The notes beneath the pieces are model-generated. The model saw only the letters and a list, made by a program, of their open reading frames with translations, did not search any database and had not been told where the DNA came from. A DNA stretch of 64,000 bases from Vreelandella maris (GTDB lineage: Bacteria > Pseudomonadota > Gammaproteobacteria > Pseudomonadales > Halomonadaceae), in the NCBI RefSeq assembly GCF_013371085.1, contig NZ_JABWCV010000008.1:120220-184219 (forward strand). The letters run 5' to 3'. The position numbers and the translations under genes are program-made. Shown piece after piece: positions 16,106-25,042 of the stretch (position 1 is its first letter; each line of letters opens with the position of its first letter).

Positions 16106-17074
16106 ATGGATGCTGCACTTGATGTGCTGCGCATGATCCGCTTTACCGGTGGCATCTTTCTTGATGCCGAGTTTTCTGCGCCCTGGTGTGTGGTGGCACA
16201 GGTCACTCCGGAAGATTGTCGCCCGTTCACCCCCGTGCCTGAAGGCATCCTGGCCTATCACTACGTCAGCGCTGGTCAACTACTGTTACAGGTAGGCCAG
16301 GATCTGCCGGTAGCCGTGTCGGCCGGGCATATTGTGCTTTTGTCGCGTAACGATCCGCATCTACTTGGCAGCGAGTTGGGCGGCCCACCCGTCAGCGTCG
16401 ACAACCTTCTACAGCCCATGCATGAAGGCGGGTTGGCTCGGATCATCCACGGGGGCGGTGGCGAAACCACCCGTCTGTTGTGTGGCTTTTTGCACAGCGA
16501 AACGCCCTGCAATGCATTGATCGGCGTGCTGCCTAGTGTTATGACACTGAACGTGGCCGAGGGGGCAGCCAGGGCATGGATCGAAAGCTCCTTCCGTTTT
16601 GCCGCCGCGGAATTAACAGCGGGCACTGTACGTTCGCCCACGTTGCTTGCCCGACTCGCCGAACTGCTTTTCATCGAGGCGGCACAGCTCTATCTCACGC
16701 GTTTGCCGCCCGAGCAGCGTACCTGGGTTGGCGGATTGCGCGACCCCTTCGTCAGCCGAGCGCTGACCCAATTGCATGGCTTCCCCGAGCGTCACTGGAC
16801 GACGCAAGATCTCGCCCGCCAGGTCGGGCTCTCACGCTCTGCGTTTGCCGAGCATTTCACTGAGTTGGTGGGTGTGCCGCCGATGCGTTATCTGGCGAGA
16901 TTGCGTATGCAGACCGCCGCACGTCGCTTGCGCGAGACACTGGCGCCCATCTCGCTTATCGCACTAGAAGCGGGGTACGAGTCAGAAGCCGCTTTCAGCA
17001 AGGCGTTCAAGCGTGCATTAGGGACACCGCCGGCGACATGGCGAAGGCGGCATCGCGCACCGGAGGAACCATGA
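16106..17074 (+). CDS. AraC-family transcriptional regulator with cupin sensor domain
   Basis: A 322-residue regulator. The N-terminal half is a cupin-like ligand domain (residues 10-190, with LDAEFSAPWCV, GILAYHYVSAGQ and AGHIVLLSRNDPHLL). The C-terminal 100 residues carry the two AraC helix-turn-helix motifs, including WTTQDLARQVGLSRSAFAEHFTELVG and the conserved PMRYLARLRMQTAARRL and GYESEAAFSKAFKRALGTPPATWR. It is divergent from the TPR gene. Ligand and targets are unknown. Confidence 0.9.
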   Translation: MDAALDVLRMIRFTGGIFLDAEFSAPWCVVAQVTPEDCRPFTPVPEGILAYHYVSAGQLLLQVGQDLPVAVSAGHIVLLSRNDPHLLGSELGGPPVSVDNLLQPMHEGGLARIIHGGGGETTRLLCGFLHSETPCNALIGVLPSVMTLNVAEGAARAWIESSFRFAAAELTAGTVRSPTLLARLAELLFIEAAQLYLTRLPPEQRTWVGGLRDPFVSRALTQLHGFPERHWTTQDLARQVGLSRSAFAEHFTELVGVPPMRYLARLRMQTAARRLRETLAPISLIALEAGYESEAAFSKAFKRALGTPPATWRRRHRAPEEP

Positions 17075-17276
17075 ATTTAGTTAATGAACACAAATACAGA
17101 TGATCCTCAGCGCGGTCCTACGACGCCTTGCACTCTGTAGCTTGCACCCTACAGAAAGGTAGGCTGTAATTCTTCTTTTCACTGACAAGGATGGCGCCAA
17201 GATGACCCTTGGGCGGGCTATTAATTAGCGTGTCGGTGGTTGGCAACGTGGTTCACCTACTTCAATTAAGGTATGT

Positions 17277-19031
17277 ATGAAAGTAAACAGCTCGTGGTTC
17301 GCATGGTGTTTGTTGGTAGTAGTGCTGACATTTTCCGGCCTATGCGCAGCGCAAACTCAAGGAGGAGAGAGCGAGAACAGTCGGTGGTTTACCGTCGATG
17401 CGATAAATAGTGGCCTGGGAGAACCGCCTGAAGAAGCAAATCGAGTAACACCCCGTGAGTCAATCAGAAGTTTCCTTGAACTGACGGATCAGGAGGAGTA
17501 TGAAGCCGCTGCCCATATGCTCAACCTTTCCGAATTCGCAGTAGATGAGCAGCCAGAACAGGGGCGTGAACTGGCCCGGCAACTGGCCGAGATTTTCCAG
17601 CGCGGGGAATGGTTGAGTGTGTCTGACCTGCCGGGGCGGGAAGATGCTGTTATTGAAGACTCTTCGGGCCAAAACCCGCGTGTCGGTGAGGCGCGCCGCA
17701 ATATCGAAGTCTCCTCTATGCAGGCCAATGGAGAAACTTACGATATTCGTCTGGGTAGGTATCGGGTCGGTGATCAAGAGCCCGTCTGGCTGATCATGCC
17801 CATTAGCGTGTCATATATTCCAGTGCTGTATGAGCAGTACGGTCCGTCAATGCTAGAAGGCTACATCCCAGAGCGCTTCCAGGCGTCGTTTGGCCTTCTG
17901 CGGATTTGGGAATGGATCGCTATTCCGCTCTTTTTGCTGGTCGTCGGCATGGTGGGGTGGGGAGTCCATCATCTGATCGGGTTGATGTCGAAATGGTTGC
18001 CTTCCGGCGTGTCGAGCATTTTTGCTAGTCAAATTGGTATGCCTGCGGCGCTGATTGCGATGTCATTAGTCACCCAGGGATTGCTGGATTATGTGGTGTC
18101 ATTTTCGGCGGTCGCCACGACGACCTTCCGAGTGCTGTTAATCAGTATTTTAGCCTGGGGAGCAGGGACGATAGCGCTGCGCTTAGTGGATACCATTATG
18201 CTGCGGATGACGCGGCGCTTAGTGGGCGAGATTGATGACACGAAACCGCGAGACGAGCGCAGGCTGCTAACCTCTCTCTACGCGCTGCGCCGTATTATTA
18301 TTCTGATCACCGTGACCGGTGTATCGATTTATATACTGGGGCAGATCCAGCTCTTTGAATCCCTCGGCCTTTCTATCCTAGCCTCTGCCAGTGTGTTAGC
18401 GGTACTAGTGGGTGTCGCGGGGCAAGCGGTGCTGGGTAATATCCTGTCGTCGTTTCAGCTGTCGTTTGCCAAGCCTATTCGTATTGGTGATCTGGTGGTT
18501 TTTGAAGGCCAGTGGTGTTATGTAGAAGGCATTTTTTATACCTTTATTCGGCTGAGGTCATGGGACGAGCGGCGTTTGATTGTGCCCGTCACCTATTTTA
18601 CGTCTAAGCCTTTCGATAATTTGTCGGTGAAGAGCACCAAGATGTATCGGACGCTAGAGCTGACACTCCACCTCAGTGCCGATATAGGGTTGTTAAGAGA
18701 TAAATTCCTCGAAGTAGCCAAAGAGGAAAATAGCGTTATCGAACACCATAAATTGCTGTGTTACGTGACCGCTCAAACAGGAACGGCACAAACCGTCACC
18801 TGTTACCTTATGACGTCAGACCCGCTAGCGGGCTGGACGGCAGAGATGAACGTGCGAGAGAGGCTATTGGCGTATATCCGTGATAACTATCCCGAGTGGT
18901 GGCCAAGAGATATCGTGGTGATCAGCCACAACGATATCGCCCGCGGCGAGCAGGGCACCCGCTCGTCGGGGACGGGTAGTTCCGAAAAAAACAGTTCTGA
19001 GGAAAATAGCCCTGAAGTAGATAATCCTTAG
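17277..19031 (+). CDS. MscS-type mechanosensitive channel family protein
   Basis: A 584-residue inner-membrane protein with a cleavable signal peptide (about 1-25), a periplasmic domain of some 180 residues, four or so membrane helices from residue 210, and the MscS pore/beta region: AVLVGVAGQAVLGNILSSFQLSF then PIRIGDLVVFEGQWCYVEGIF. MscS-type channels release solutes on hypo-osmotic shock. The C-terminal 30 residues are a Ser/Glu-rich low-complexity tail. AAGG is placed five bases before the ATG. It ends at a bidirectional terminator shared with the convergent aas gene. Confidence 0.88.
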   Translation: MKVNSSWFAWCLLVVVLTFSGLCAAQTQGGESENSRWFTVDAINSGLGEPPEEANRVTPRESIRSFLELTDQEEYEAAAHMLNLSEFAVDEQPEQGRELARQLAEIFQRGEWLSVSDLPGREDAVIEDSSGQNPRVGEARRNIEVSSMQANGETYDIRLGRYRVGDQEPVWLIMPISVSYIPVLYEQYGPSMLEGYIPERFQASFGLLRIWEWIAIPLFLLVVGMVGWGVHHLIGLMSKWLPSGVSSIFASQIGMPAALIAMSLVTQGLLDYVVSFSAVATTTFRVLLISILAWGAGTIALRLVDTIMLRMTRRLVGEIDDTKPRDERRLLTSLYALRRIIILITVTGVSIYILGQIQLFESLGLSILASASVLAVLVGVAGQAVLGNILSSFQLSFAKPIRIGDLVVFEGQWCYVEGIFYTFIRLRSWDERRLIVPVTYFTSKPFDNLSVKSTKMYRTLELTLHLSADIGLLRDKFLEVAKEENSVIEHHKLLCYVTAQTGTAQTVTCYLMTSDPLAGWTAEMNVRERLLAYIRDNYPEWWPRDIVVISHNDIARGEQGTRSSGTGSSEKNSSEENSPEVDNP

Positions 19032-19089
19032 GCGGACTCATCAGCAGGCAAGTAGGCAGCTCAAAACGCTGCCTTACTATTACCTATGA

Positions 19090-19106
19090 GGGGAGAGTTT
19101 CTCCCC
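19090..19106. terminator. Bidirectional terminator between mscS-like and aas-like genes
   Basis: GGGGAGA and TCTCCCC form a 7-bp stem with a 3-nt loop, followed on the plus strand by TTTAAATTT. It lies in the 82 bases between two convergent genes. Its position is only 8 bases beyond the stop codon of the shortened acyltransferase gene. Confidence 0.7.
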
Positions 19107-19113
19107 TTTAAAT

Positions 19114-22100
19114 TTAAAGCTGAGCATCACCATTGTCTGCGTTGGCTGGGTGATAATAACGGTCAATCAGCGTCAAAAAACCGTCTTCGTCAATGAACCC
19201 TCTGTCCCCCGTGATATACCAGCGTTGGCCATCCATTTCGTGGATCGCCTGGGCAGTGCGCTGTGGTTCGTTGAGGTAACCCTGCATAATCTGGGGGCCG
19301 CTAATTAACACCATGCCTGCTTCTCCGGTAGGAAGTTCCTCGAAGCTTTCTGGCTTGACGATTTTGAAACTGGTGCCGGGCAGCGGCATACCTACGGTAC
19401 CTGGTTTGCTGCCGCGCTGTACCTGCTGGTAATTAACGCCCAGAGCGTCGGGTAGATTCACGGAGGCCACGGGGGCAACTTCGGTGGCGCCGTAGCCTTC
19501 ATAAACGGGTTTGTGAAACTTCAGCTCGAAACGGATGCGCGCAACCTCGTCGAGCTTTTCGGCTCCGGCAACTACCACCCGTAGGCTTTCCAGCATCATC
19601 GGATGCACGGCTGAATTGCTGACAAACATCGACAGGAAGCTGGACATGCTAAACAAAAGGGTAGCTTTGTGCTTGGCAACGGCGCCAGCAATGCCGACAG
19701 CATCCGCGGGGTTGGCATGGCAGATCAGCGGCAACCCTTCGATTAACGGAAGCAACTGGGTCACCGTGAAGCCAAAGACGTGAAACAGAGGCAGCGACCC
19801 CATAACTACATCGTCGCTCTGGGTATTGAGCACGTCAGAGGTCTGTTTAATATTGGCCATCAGGTTGCGATGGCTCAACATTACCCCCTTGGGGGAGCCC
19901 TCGCTGCCGCTTGTGAACACAATGGCCGCGGTGGCATCAGTATCGTGACTATGGCAGAAACCATGTCGTATCAGCCATGTCGGGAATAGGCGAACGGCTA
20001 ACCAGGTACCCAAGCGCTCGGCGGTGCCAATGTCGCTCTGCAGGTGCTCTAGATAGACCACCTGCTTCCCGTTTAGTAATTGGCTGATGTTTAACCCGCT
20101 CTTTTCCAGTTTCTTCACAAACCGTTGTGAGGTGAAAACGACTGCAATTTCCGCCTGGGAAAGCGCAGACGCGAGCACTTCCTGGGGGGCGGTGTAGTTG
20201 AGGTTTACTACCGTTTTGCCGGCCAGCAGTGTGGCCATGTTGGCAATGACGCCGGTGCTGCTGGTAGGTAGCAGTAGGCCAACGTTCTGACTTGGATTGA
20301 GTTTGCGAATACGTTTCGCCAGTAACAGGCTGGCGCTTAACGCTTGGCTTGCATTAAGCGGGCTGCCCAGGGTGTCCGCCAAGGCAAGGTCGCTAGGCCG
20401 TCGTTTGACAGTCTGAATCCAGGCATTGGGTAGCGTCGGCAGTTCGTCCATGGCTCTCTGCCAAGAGCGGGTTGCCTGTTCAAAAATACGCCGTTTAAGC
20501 ACATCGGCAGGGGTATCTTTGGGTAGCGGCTTGCCAAACGCGACGATCACCGAACGGTGCAGTGGGGCGTTACGCATCTCTTTTAATTTGCTGGAGGAGC
20601 GGGAGAACTGGCTGCCCCATAGGCCACGTAGGTAGAACGGTACGATTTTGACGTCTGGATTTGCCATGTCACAGGCGCGCTCGTAACCACGGCGGAATTC
20701 GCCCAGTTGACCAGTGCGGCTGATGGCCCCTTCAGGAAACAGACACACCACTTCTCCCGCATTGAGCTGTGAGGCCACATCGGCGAGCGCCTGTTCGGCA
20801 CCGCTGCCGCGCTCAATGGGAATACAGCCCAGCGCTTTGAAGAACCAGCGGAGGTACCAGCGCTGGTAAACCGATTTCAGCATCACAAAGCGCACTGGGC
20901 GAGGGCTGGCGATCTGCACCATGGCCCAGTCCACCCAACTGATATGATTGCCCAGTAGCAGTACGCCACCCTGGGCGGGCAGGTTCTCCAGGCCATACAC
21001 ATCTACCCGATAGCGCCGGGTCAGCAAGAAGCTTAATAGAAAGCGCACCAGACTTTGCGGCAGTTTGAAGATTGTATAACCGCCGCCCACCATCGCCACG
21101 GTAGCGATCAGTAGCAGCAGATAGTGGCTATCCACACCCGCCAGCGCGAACAGCGCCGTGAGTACCAAAAAGCTCAGCATGGCGATGTTCTGGAACCAGT
21201 TGTTGGCGGCCAGTACGGTGCCTAACTCTTTGTCGGCAGCGTGAAACTGAATCAGTGCATTGAGGGGGACGATAAACAGACCGCCCATGATGCCAATAAA
21301 AACAAAATTCACTGCCTGGCTAGCGGGCGTAGTTAACAGCGGCAGGCACCATAAGCCGACGGCCACGCCGATAGCGCCCACGGGGATTAGACCGGTTTCA
21401 ATGCGGTTGTGAGATAACTTGCTGGCCAACAGTGAGCCCAGCGCAATGCCGATACCGCTGGCGGCTAGAATGCCTTGTAGTACCAGTGTGTTACCGACGT
21501 TGAGGGCATCTTTGGCATAGGCGGGGAAGGCCGCGAGTAGCACTTGGCCCACTGACCAAAAGGTGGCAAGGCCGATAATGGAGAGCCTGAGGACTGGCTG
21601 ACGGGCGATAATCCTCAGGTTATCTTTAAGCGCCGTACCCTTGAGGTAGCGTTGCCAGGTTAGCGGCGTATCGGAGCGGGTGGTTTCATCCAATGGCAGG
21701 CGATACAGCGTGATGACTTGGATAACGCTATTGAGCACTAATAGCCAACCCAGTGGGGCTGTTTGGCGTAACAGCTGCGCTGGCGTTTGCTTATCAGACG
21801 AGACCCAGGTTTCAAACAGCGTCGTAAAAAACACTGTTCCTGCCAGGATGGCAGCAATGGTGATGGCCTGAACGAGTCCGTTGGCTTCCGCTAGGCGAGG
21901 TTTGCCGAACAAGCCTTTTACCAAGCCATATTTGGCCGGAGAGTAGAACGCCGACTGGATGGCGAGAAGTAGCGTCATGGCAAATGCCAGCCAAAACCAA
22001 CCCTGATAGTAAGCAGCGGTAATGCCCAGCGATACCGCTACTGCGATCCAAGCAGAGACACGTAGAATACGCACTTTGGGGTAGCTATCGGCTACGTGAC

Positions 22101-22299
22101 CAGCCGGGCTGAACAGCAAGATGAATGGCAGTAGAATCAGCCCATTCACAAGCGCGGTGAGTACTACCTGAGTTTCGCCATCGTAACTTTTGAAGATTGT
22201 GTTCTGGATCACGATTTTGTGCCCCAGATCCACAAAGGCATTGAGAAAGATAGCGATCAGGTAGGGCCAGGCGCCTGTTATGCGCAGCAGTCGATACAT
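19114..22299 (-). CDS. aas: LplT-PlsC-Aas fusion (acyl-ACP phospholipid acyltransferase), C-terminus missing
   Basis: A 1061-residue membrane protein with three parts: an MFS-like lysophospholipid transporter (about residues 1-410, twelve helices), a PlsC acyltransferase (about 430-620) with the H-x4-D motif in GNHISWVDWAM, and an AMP-forming acyl-ACP synthetase (about 640-1061) with the P-loop FTSGSEGSPKGVMLSH and the GYGATEVAPV motif. The full system takes back lysophospholipids and re-acylates them. The synthetase stops right after DEDGFLTLIDRY, followed by 13 unrelated residues. The hinge and C-terminal subdomain (roughly the last 110-130 residues, normally starting SRFAKxGGEMVSL and holding the catalytic Lys) are absent. 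Transporter and PlsC parts look intact; ligase activity is doubtful. Confidence 0.88.
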   Translation of the reverse strand: MYRLLRITGAWPYLIAIFLNAFVDLGHKIVIQNTIFKSYDGETQVVLTALVNGLILLPFILLFSPAGHVADSYPKVRILRVSAWIAVAVSLGITAAYYQGWFWLAFAMTLLLAIQSAFYSPAKYGLVKGLFGKPRLAEANGLVQAITIAAILAGTVFFTTLFETWVSSDKQTPAQLLRQTAPLGWLLVLNSVIQVITLYRLPLDETTRSDTPLTWQRYLKGTALKDNLRIIARQPVLRLSIIGLATFWSVGQVLLAAFPAYAKDALNVGNTLVLQGILAASGIGIALGSLLASKLSHNRIETGLIPVGAIGVAVGLWCLPLLTTPASQAVNFVFIGIMGGLFIVPLNALIQFHAADKELGTVLAANNWFQNIAMLSFLVLTALFALAGVDSHYLLLLIATVAMVGGGYTIFKLPQSLVRFLLSFLLTRRYRVDVYGLENLPAQGGVLLLGNHISWVDWAMVQIASPRPVRFVMLKSVYQRWYLRWFFKALGCIPIERGSGAEQALADVASQLNAGEVVCLFPEGAISRTGQLGEFRRGYERACDMANPDVKIVPFYLRGLWGSQFSRSSSKLKEMRNAPLHRSVIVAFGKPLPKDTPADVLKRRIFEQATRSWQRAMDELPTLPNAWIQTVKRRPSDLALADTLGSPLNASQALSASLLLAKRIRKLNPSQNVGLLLPTSSTGVIANMATLLAGKTVVNLNYTAPQEVLASALSQAEIAVVFTSQRFVKKLEKSGLNISQLLNGKQVVYLEHLQSDIGTAERLGTWLAVRLFPTWLIRHGFCHSHDTDATAAIVFTSGSEGSPKGVMLSHRNLMANIKQTSDVLNTQSDDVVMGSLPLFHVFGFTVTQLLPLIEGLPLICHANPADAVGIAGAVAKHKATLLFSMSSFLSMFVSNSAVHPMMLESLRVVVAGAEKLDEVARIRFELKFHKPVYEGYGATEVAPVASVNLPDALGVNYQQVQRGSKPGTVGMPLPGTSFKIVKPESFEELPTGEAGMVLISGPQIMQGYLNEPQRTAQAIHEMDGQRWYITGDRGFIDEDGFLTLIDRYYHPANADNGDAQL

Positions 22300-22402
22300 G
22301 GTGTGTTAGCCTTTACCGTATTTTTGCGTTATCGCACTCTCAATGACGTACTTTCTTAACCACATTTTTATACACTATCTCTTAATTTAAGATGAAACAC
22401 CT

Positions 22403-23272
22403 ATGAGCATGAGCCCTTTTCAGGCACTGGCTTGCCCGCTGGATGGTGAACCGCTACAGCTTGCGGACAATGTATGGCGTTGTGCGGCTGGGCACAGCTT
22501 TGATATTGCCAAGCAGGGGTACGTGAACCTTCTGCCTGTGCAGCAGAAGCGCTCCCATGACCCTGGTGATAGTAAAACCATGGTGGCAGCCCGGCAGCGC
22601 TTTTTAAACGCGGGGCACTATCAGCCCATTGCAGATGCGATCAGTAGCGCTGTACTGCGCCATATTGAGGAGCCGCCTACGTCAGGCAGCTCGCCGCTAA
22701 GTTGTCTGGACGCGGGCTGTGGGGAAGGCTATTACCTGCGTCAACTGGCCCAGGCCGCGCCAATCTCGCAATCACTGGCGCTGATAGGGCTGGATATTTC
22801 TAAATGGGCAGTGCTCGCAGCGGCGAAGCAGGACAATAAGCAGACGCCGACAAGTCGTTGGGTGGTGAGTAGCAATGCGCACTTACCCGTAGAGGCGGGA
22901 ACACTGGATAGCGTTCTGTGTATGTTTGGCTTTCCTGTGTATAGCGAATTTTCCAGGGTATTAAAAGCCGGTGGAGTGCTGCTCCAAGTGGAGGCGGGGC
23001 CAGATCATCTGCGAGAGCTACGGGAAATTATCTACCCCACATTAAAGCCAGAGCGTTCAAATGAGGCGGGAGTGCCGGAAGGTTTTGCCCACCATAGCAG
23101 CGAGAACGTGCGTTACACGCTAGCGCTAAAGGGAGCTGAGGAGATCGCCGATTTATTGGCGATGACACCGCATCTTTATCGGGCCAGTGTGGAAGGGCGT
23201 GCGCGCGCAGCGGCACTGGAGGAATTGGTCACAACGGTGGAAGTGCGAGTAGTACAGTGGCTTCGAGTTTAG
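22403..23272 (+). CDS. rlmA: 23S rRNA (guanine-745-N1)-methyltransferase RlmA
   Basis: A 289-residue SAM-dependent enzyme that methylates G745 (E. coli numbering) of 23S rRNA. The N-terminal zinc-ribbon region reads CPLDGEPL then RCAAGHSF, giving Cys11, Cys27 and His31 as ligands; the second Cys of the E. coli protein is Asp14 here, as in some relatives. Next come the family block KQGYVNLLPVQQKRSHDPGDSKTMVAAR and the SAM-binding motif LDAGCGEGYYL. Length and order are normal. It stands alone, divergent from the aas-like gene. Confidence 0.93.
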   Translation: MSMSPFQALACPLDGEPLQLADNVWRCAAGHSFDIAKQGYVNLLPVQQKRSHDPGDSKTMVAARQRFLNAGHYQPIADAISSAVLRHIEEPPTSGSSPLSCLDAGCGEGYYLRQLAQAAPISQSLALIGLDISKWAVLAAAKQDNKQTPTSRWVVSSNAHLPVEAGTLDSVLCMFGFPVYSEFSRVLKAGGVLLQVEAGPDHLRELREIIYPTLKPERSNEAGVPEGFAHHSSENVRYTLALKGAEEIADLLAMTPHLYRASVEGRARAAALEELVTTVEVRVVQWLRV

Positions 23273-23334
23273 CCGTTGCCTAAAGTAGGGTTTTTTGGTG
23301 AGCATGCTTGTCACGTTAACAGTGCCCAAACGCA

Positions 23335-23383
23335 ACAAGGCCCGCATAAGCGGGCCTTGTCGTTCGAACCTCGGAAGGTTCGA
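23335..23383. terminator. Double hairpin between rlmA and the cold-shock gene
   Basis: Two adjacent stems: ACAAGGCCCGC/GCGGGCCTTGT (23335-23360, loop ATAA) and TCGAACCT/AGGTTCGA (23364-23383, loop CGGA). They lie between convergent genes and can terminate both. Confidence 0.7.
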
Positions 23384-23414
23384 GCAAATTCTAAAGCGCT
23401 ATGTCTTAATAGAC

Positions 23415-23621
23415 TTAGGAAATTTGCTTGATGTTTGAAGCTTGAAGGCCTTTCTTACCCTGGGTAACGTCAAAAGAAACGTTAGCGCCTTCTTGCAGGG
23501 TTTTGAAGCCGTCTGCTTGAATTTCAGAGAAATGGGCAAACAGGTCATCGCCGCCGTCAGAAGGAGCAATAAAACCGAAGCCTTTAGTATCGTTGAACCA
23601 CTTAACTGTGCCAGTAGACAT
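23415..23621 (-). CDS. Cold-shock family protein (CspA type)
   Basis: A 68-residue cold-shock domain protein that binds single-stranded RNA/DNA. RNP1 is KGFGFI (about residues 13-18) and RNP2 is the variant LFAHFS (about 27-32, where VFVHFS is more usual). It begins [16 protein letters not shown]. The start at 23621 has AAAGGA upstream; the frame stays open for another 27 codons, but those encode no cold-shock sequence and are probably leader RNA. A long upstream region with an inverted repeat (23717-23758) suggests the extended 5' leader typical of cspA-type genes. Confidence 0.95.
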   Translation of the reverse strand: MSTGTVKWFNDTKGFGFIAPSDGGDDLFAHFSEIQADGFKTLQEGANVSFDVTQGKKGLQASNIKQIS

Positions 23622-23716
23622 AGTAAAAATCCTTTCGCGCAATGCGCTTTGTAAAGTTCCTGGTATCACCCAGATTAATAGCGGATAAAACAAGGAATAC
23701 AATTACAGTCTTGCCG

Positions 23717-23758
23717 AAAGATTTTGTACTCGTCTATCTCGTACATTTCTAAATCTTT
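23717..23758 (-). promoter_or_regulatory. Inverted repeat upstream of the cold-shock gene
   Basis: AAAGATTT and GTAC (23717-23729) can pair with GTAC and AAATCTTT (23741-23758), with a bulge of one base opposed by six and an 11-nt loop. It lies 96-137 bases before the start codon, within the distance of a cspA-type leader. It may be a temperature-responsive leader structure or a promoter-proximal operator. Confidence 0.35.
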
Positions 23759-23876
23759 TTCGTACACTTCTGAAACCATGCTTGCTTGCTAACCAACTGG
23801 CGCTACAGTGTCATGAAATGTAGCTCGTGTCAAACCCTTTGTTGATTATCTTACCTTTGCGCTCACTGAGTAGCCT

Positions 23877-24092
23877 CTATCGCCAGCCCACTTTCCACAC
23901 GCTGTCATCTTTTAAGCTTTGCCACGGCAAAATGAGTTCGCGATGAGAGTACACAGCCTCAATCACGACCTCTACTACGTTCTCTTCTTCATCGCGCAGC
24001 AACTGGGTAACCATAAAGTGCTTCTCTTTATTGCTTGGCTGGGCAGCCGTCCATTTGCTGTGGTGTAGCTTGCTCGGATTGATCGTATGCAT
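23877..24092 (-). CDS. TIGR02450-family Trp-rich small protein
   Basis: A 71-residue protein that matches the small tryptophan-rich TIGR02450 family: NPSKLHHSKWTAAQPSNKEKHFMVT at the N-terminus, a central EVVIEAVYSHRELILPWQSL and the ending WKVGWR. Three of its tryptophans sit in these conserved blocks. Function is unknown. The start at 24092 has AAGGAG eight bases upstream; an ATG 13 codons earlier lacks one. Confidence 0.85.
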   Translation of the reverse strand: MHTINPSKLHHSKWTAAQPSNKEKHFMVTQLLRDEEENVVEVVIEAVYSHRELILPWQSLKDDSVWKVGWR

Positions 24093-24157
24093 TGACGCTC
24101 CTTGGCAAAGATATCGCTTGTTAGCTGCCATCAGTGATTATGCACTGACTATTGCGC

Positions 24158-24646
24158 TTACTGTTGTACCCAGTTTTCAATGCCAAGTTCTGCATTGAGG
24201 CCTCTTAGGGTCTCGGTGCGTTCGCGACCGTTTGCAGAGTGACAGCCTGTATCGTGTTCAAGCACTGCTTGTTCGCCATCCTGGTTAACCCACGTCACTG
24301 TGTAATGTGGCAGGTCGGTGGCACGGGGTTCGCAATCAAGGGTTTGCTGCGTTGTGCCCATGTCGGGTTGCATCGCAGCTAGCCGCTCTTGCAGCGAACG
24401 AAAGACAGTCGCATTGCCTGCCTGAGTGCGCTCACCTTCAACGGCCGTGTGACGTTCACCTATGTAGCGGGTTGTACCATCCGCCTCAACCGCAACGCTA
24501 TAGACAGGGCAGGTACCGTAGCAAGGGCCTACTTCATAACGGATTTCAGCCAGGCTATTTTCGCTGGGCGTGGCGGAATGCTGCGCGCAGCCCGCTGTCA
24601 TTAGCGCCAATGTGGATACCATTAAACAGGTAATAGAAAAACGCAT
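24158..24646 (-). CDS. DUF6438 lipoprotein
   Basis: A 162-residue exported protein. The signal ends in a lipobox (LMTAGC, Cys20), so the mature protein should be lipid-anchored. The defining DUF6438 motif is visible as EVGPCYGTCPVYSVAVEADGTTRY soon after the linker. Two further Cys residues (in LDCEPRA and DTGCHS) could pair. Function is unknown. The gene is on the same strand as, and 66 bases before, the Trp-rich small protein. Confidence 0.8.
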   Translation of the reverse strand: MRFSITCLMVSTLALMTAGCAQHSATPSENSLAEIRYEVGPCYGTCPVYSVAVEADGTTRYIGERHTAVEGERTQAGNATVFRSLQERLAAMQPDMGTTQQTLDCEPRATDLPHYTVTWVNQDGEQAVLEHDTGCHSANGRERTETLRGLNAELGIENWVQQ

Positions 24647-25042
24647 GCGAAAACTCCTTTTCTTGTAAAGATAATCTGACTTGATACGTTATTTGCAGAG
24701 GACTTCATTCGTGCCAGCAATACCTTAATGCTTGAATGAGGGGATTCGGCTTTGCAGTGTACGTTAACGCCAACAGTTTCCATAAAGTAATCGCTAAATT
24801 AACAAACATGCACAAGGCTGTGCATGTTTGAGGCGTCTGTGCTCTATAAAAGCCAACGGGCCTGCGATAGTGGTGAGCTGTTTCTCCGGCTGTCTGCAGA
24901 GAAAGTGCGTACCGCCTTGATTTATTGTCGCCTTCCTATCTTGTCGATATCGCTGTGCCACACTAATAGAATGAGATGTATAAGTGGGGCACATGCTTCT
25001 CACATTAGACCTGCTCACACATGTAAACCTATAGGGACTTAA
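24647..25042. other. Intergenic region with a perfect 12-bp hairpin
   Basis: About 400 bases between the divergent DUF6438 and symporter genes. Apart from the ribosome binding sites at its edges, the clear element is a perfect 12-bp inverted repeat, CAAACATGCACA at 24803-24814 and its complement at 24819-24830, with a 4-nt loop. It has no T-run in the plus direction and lies 213 bases before the symporter start. It could be an operator or a structured leader. No coding region is supported here. Confidence 0.5.

Noticed and set aside
23622..23702. N-terminal extension of the cold-shock protein
   Set aside because: The 27 extra codons do not resemble any cold-shock protein, and the internal ATG has a good ribosome binding site. 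The stretch is more likely leader RNA.
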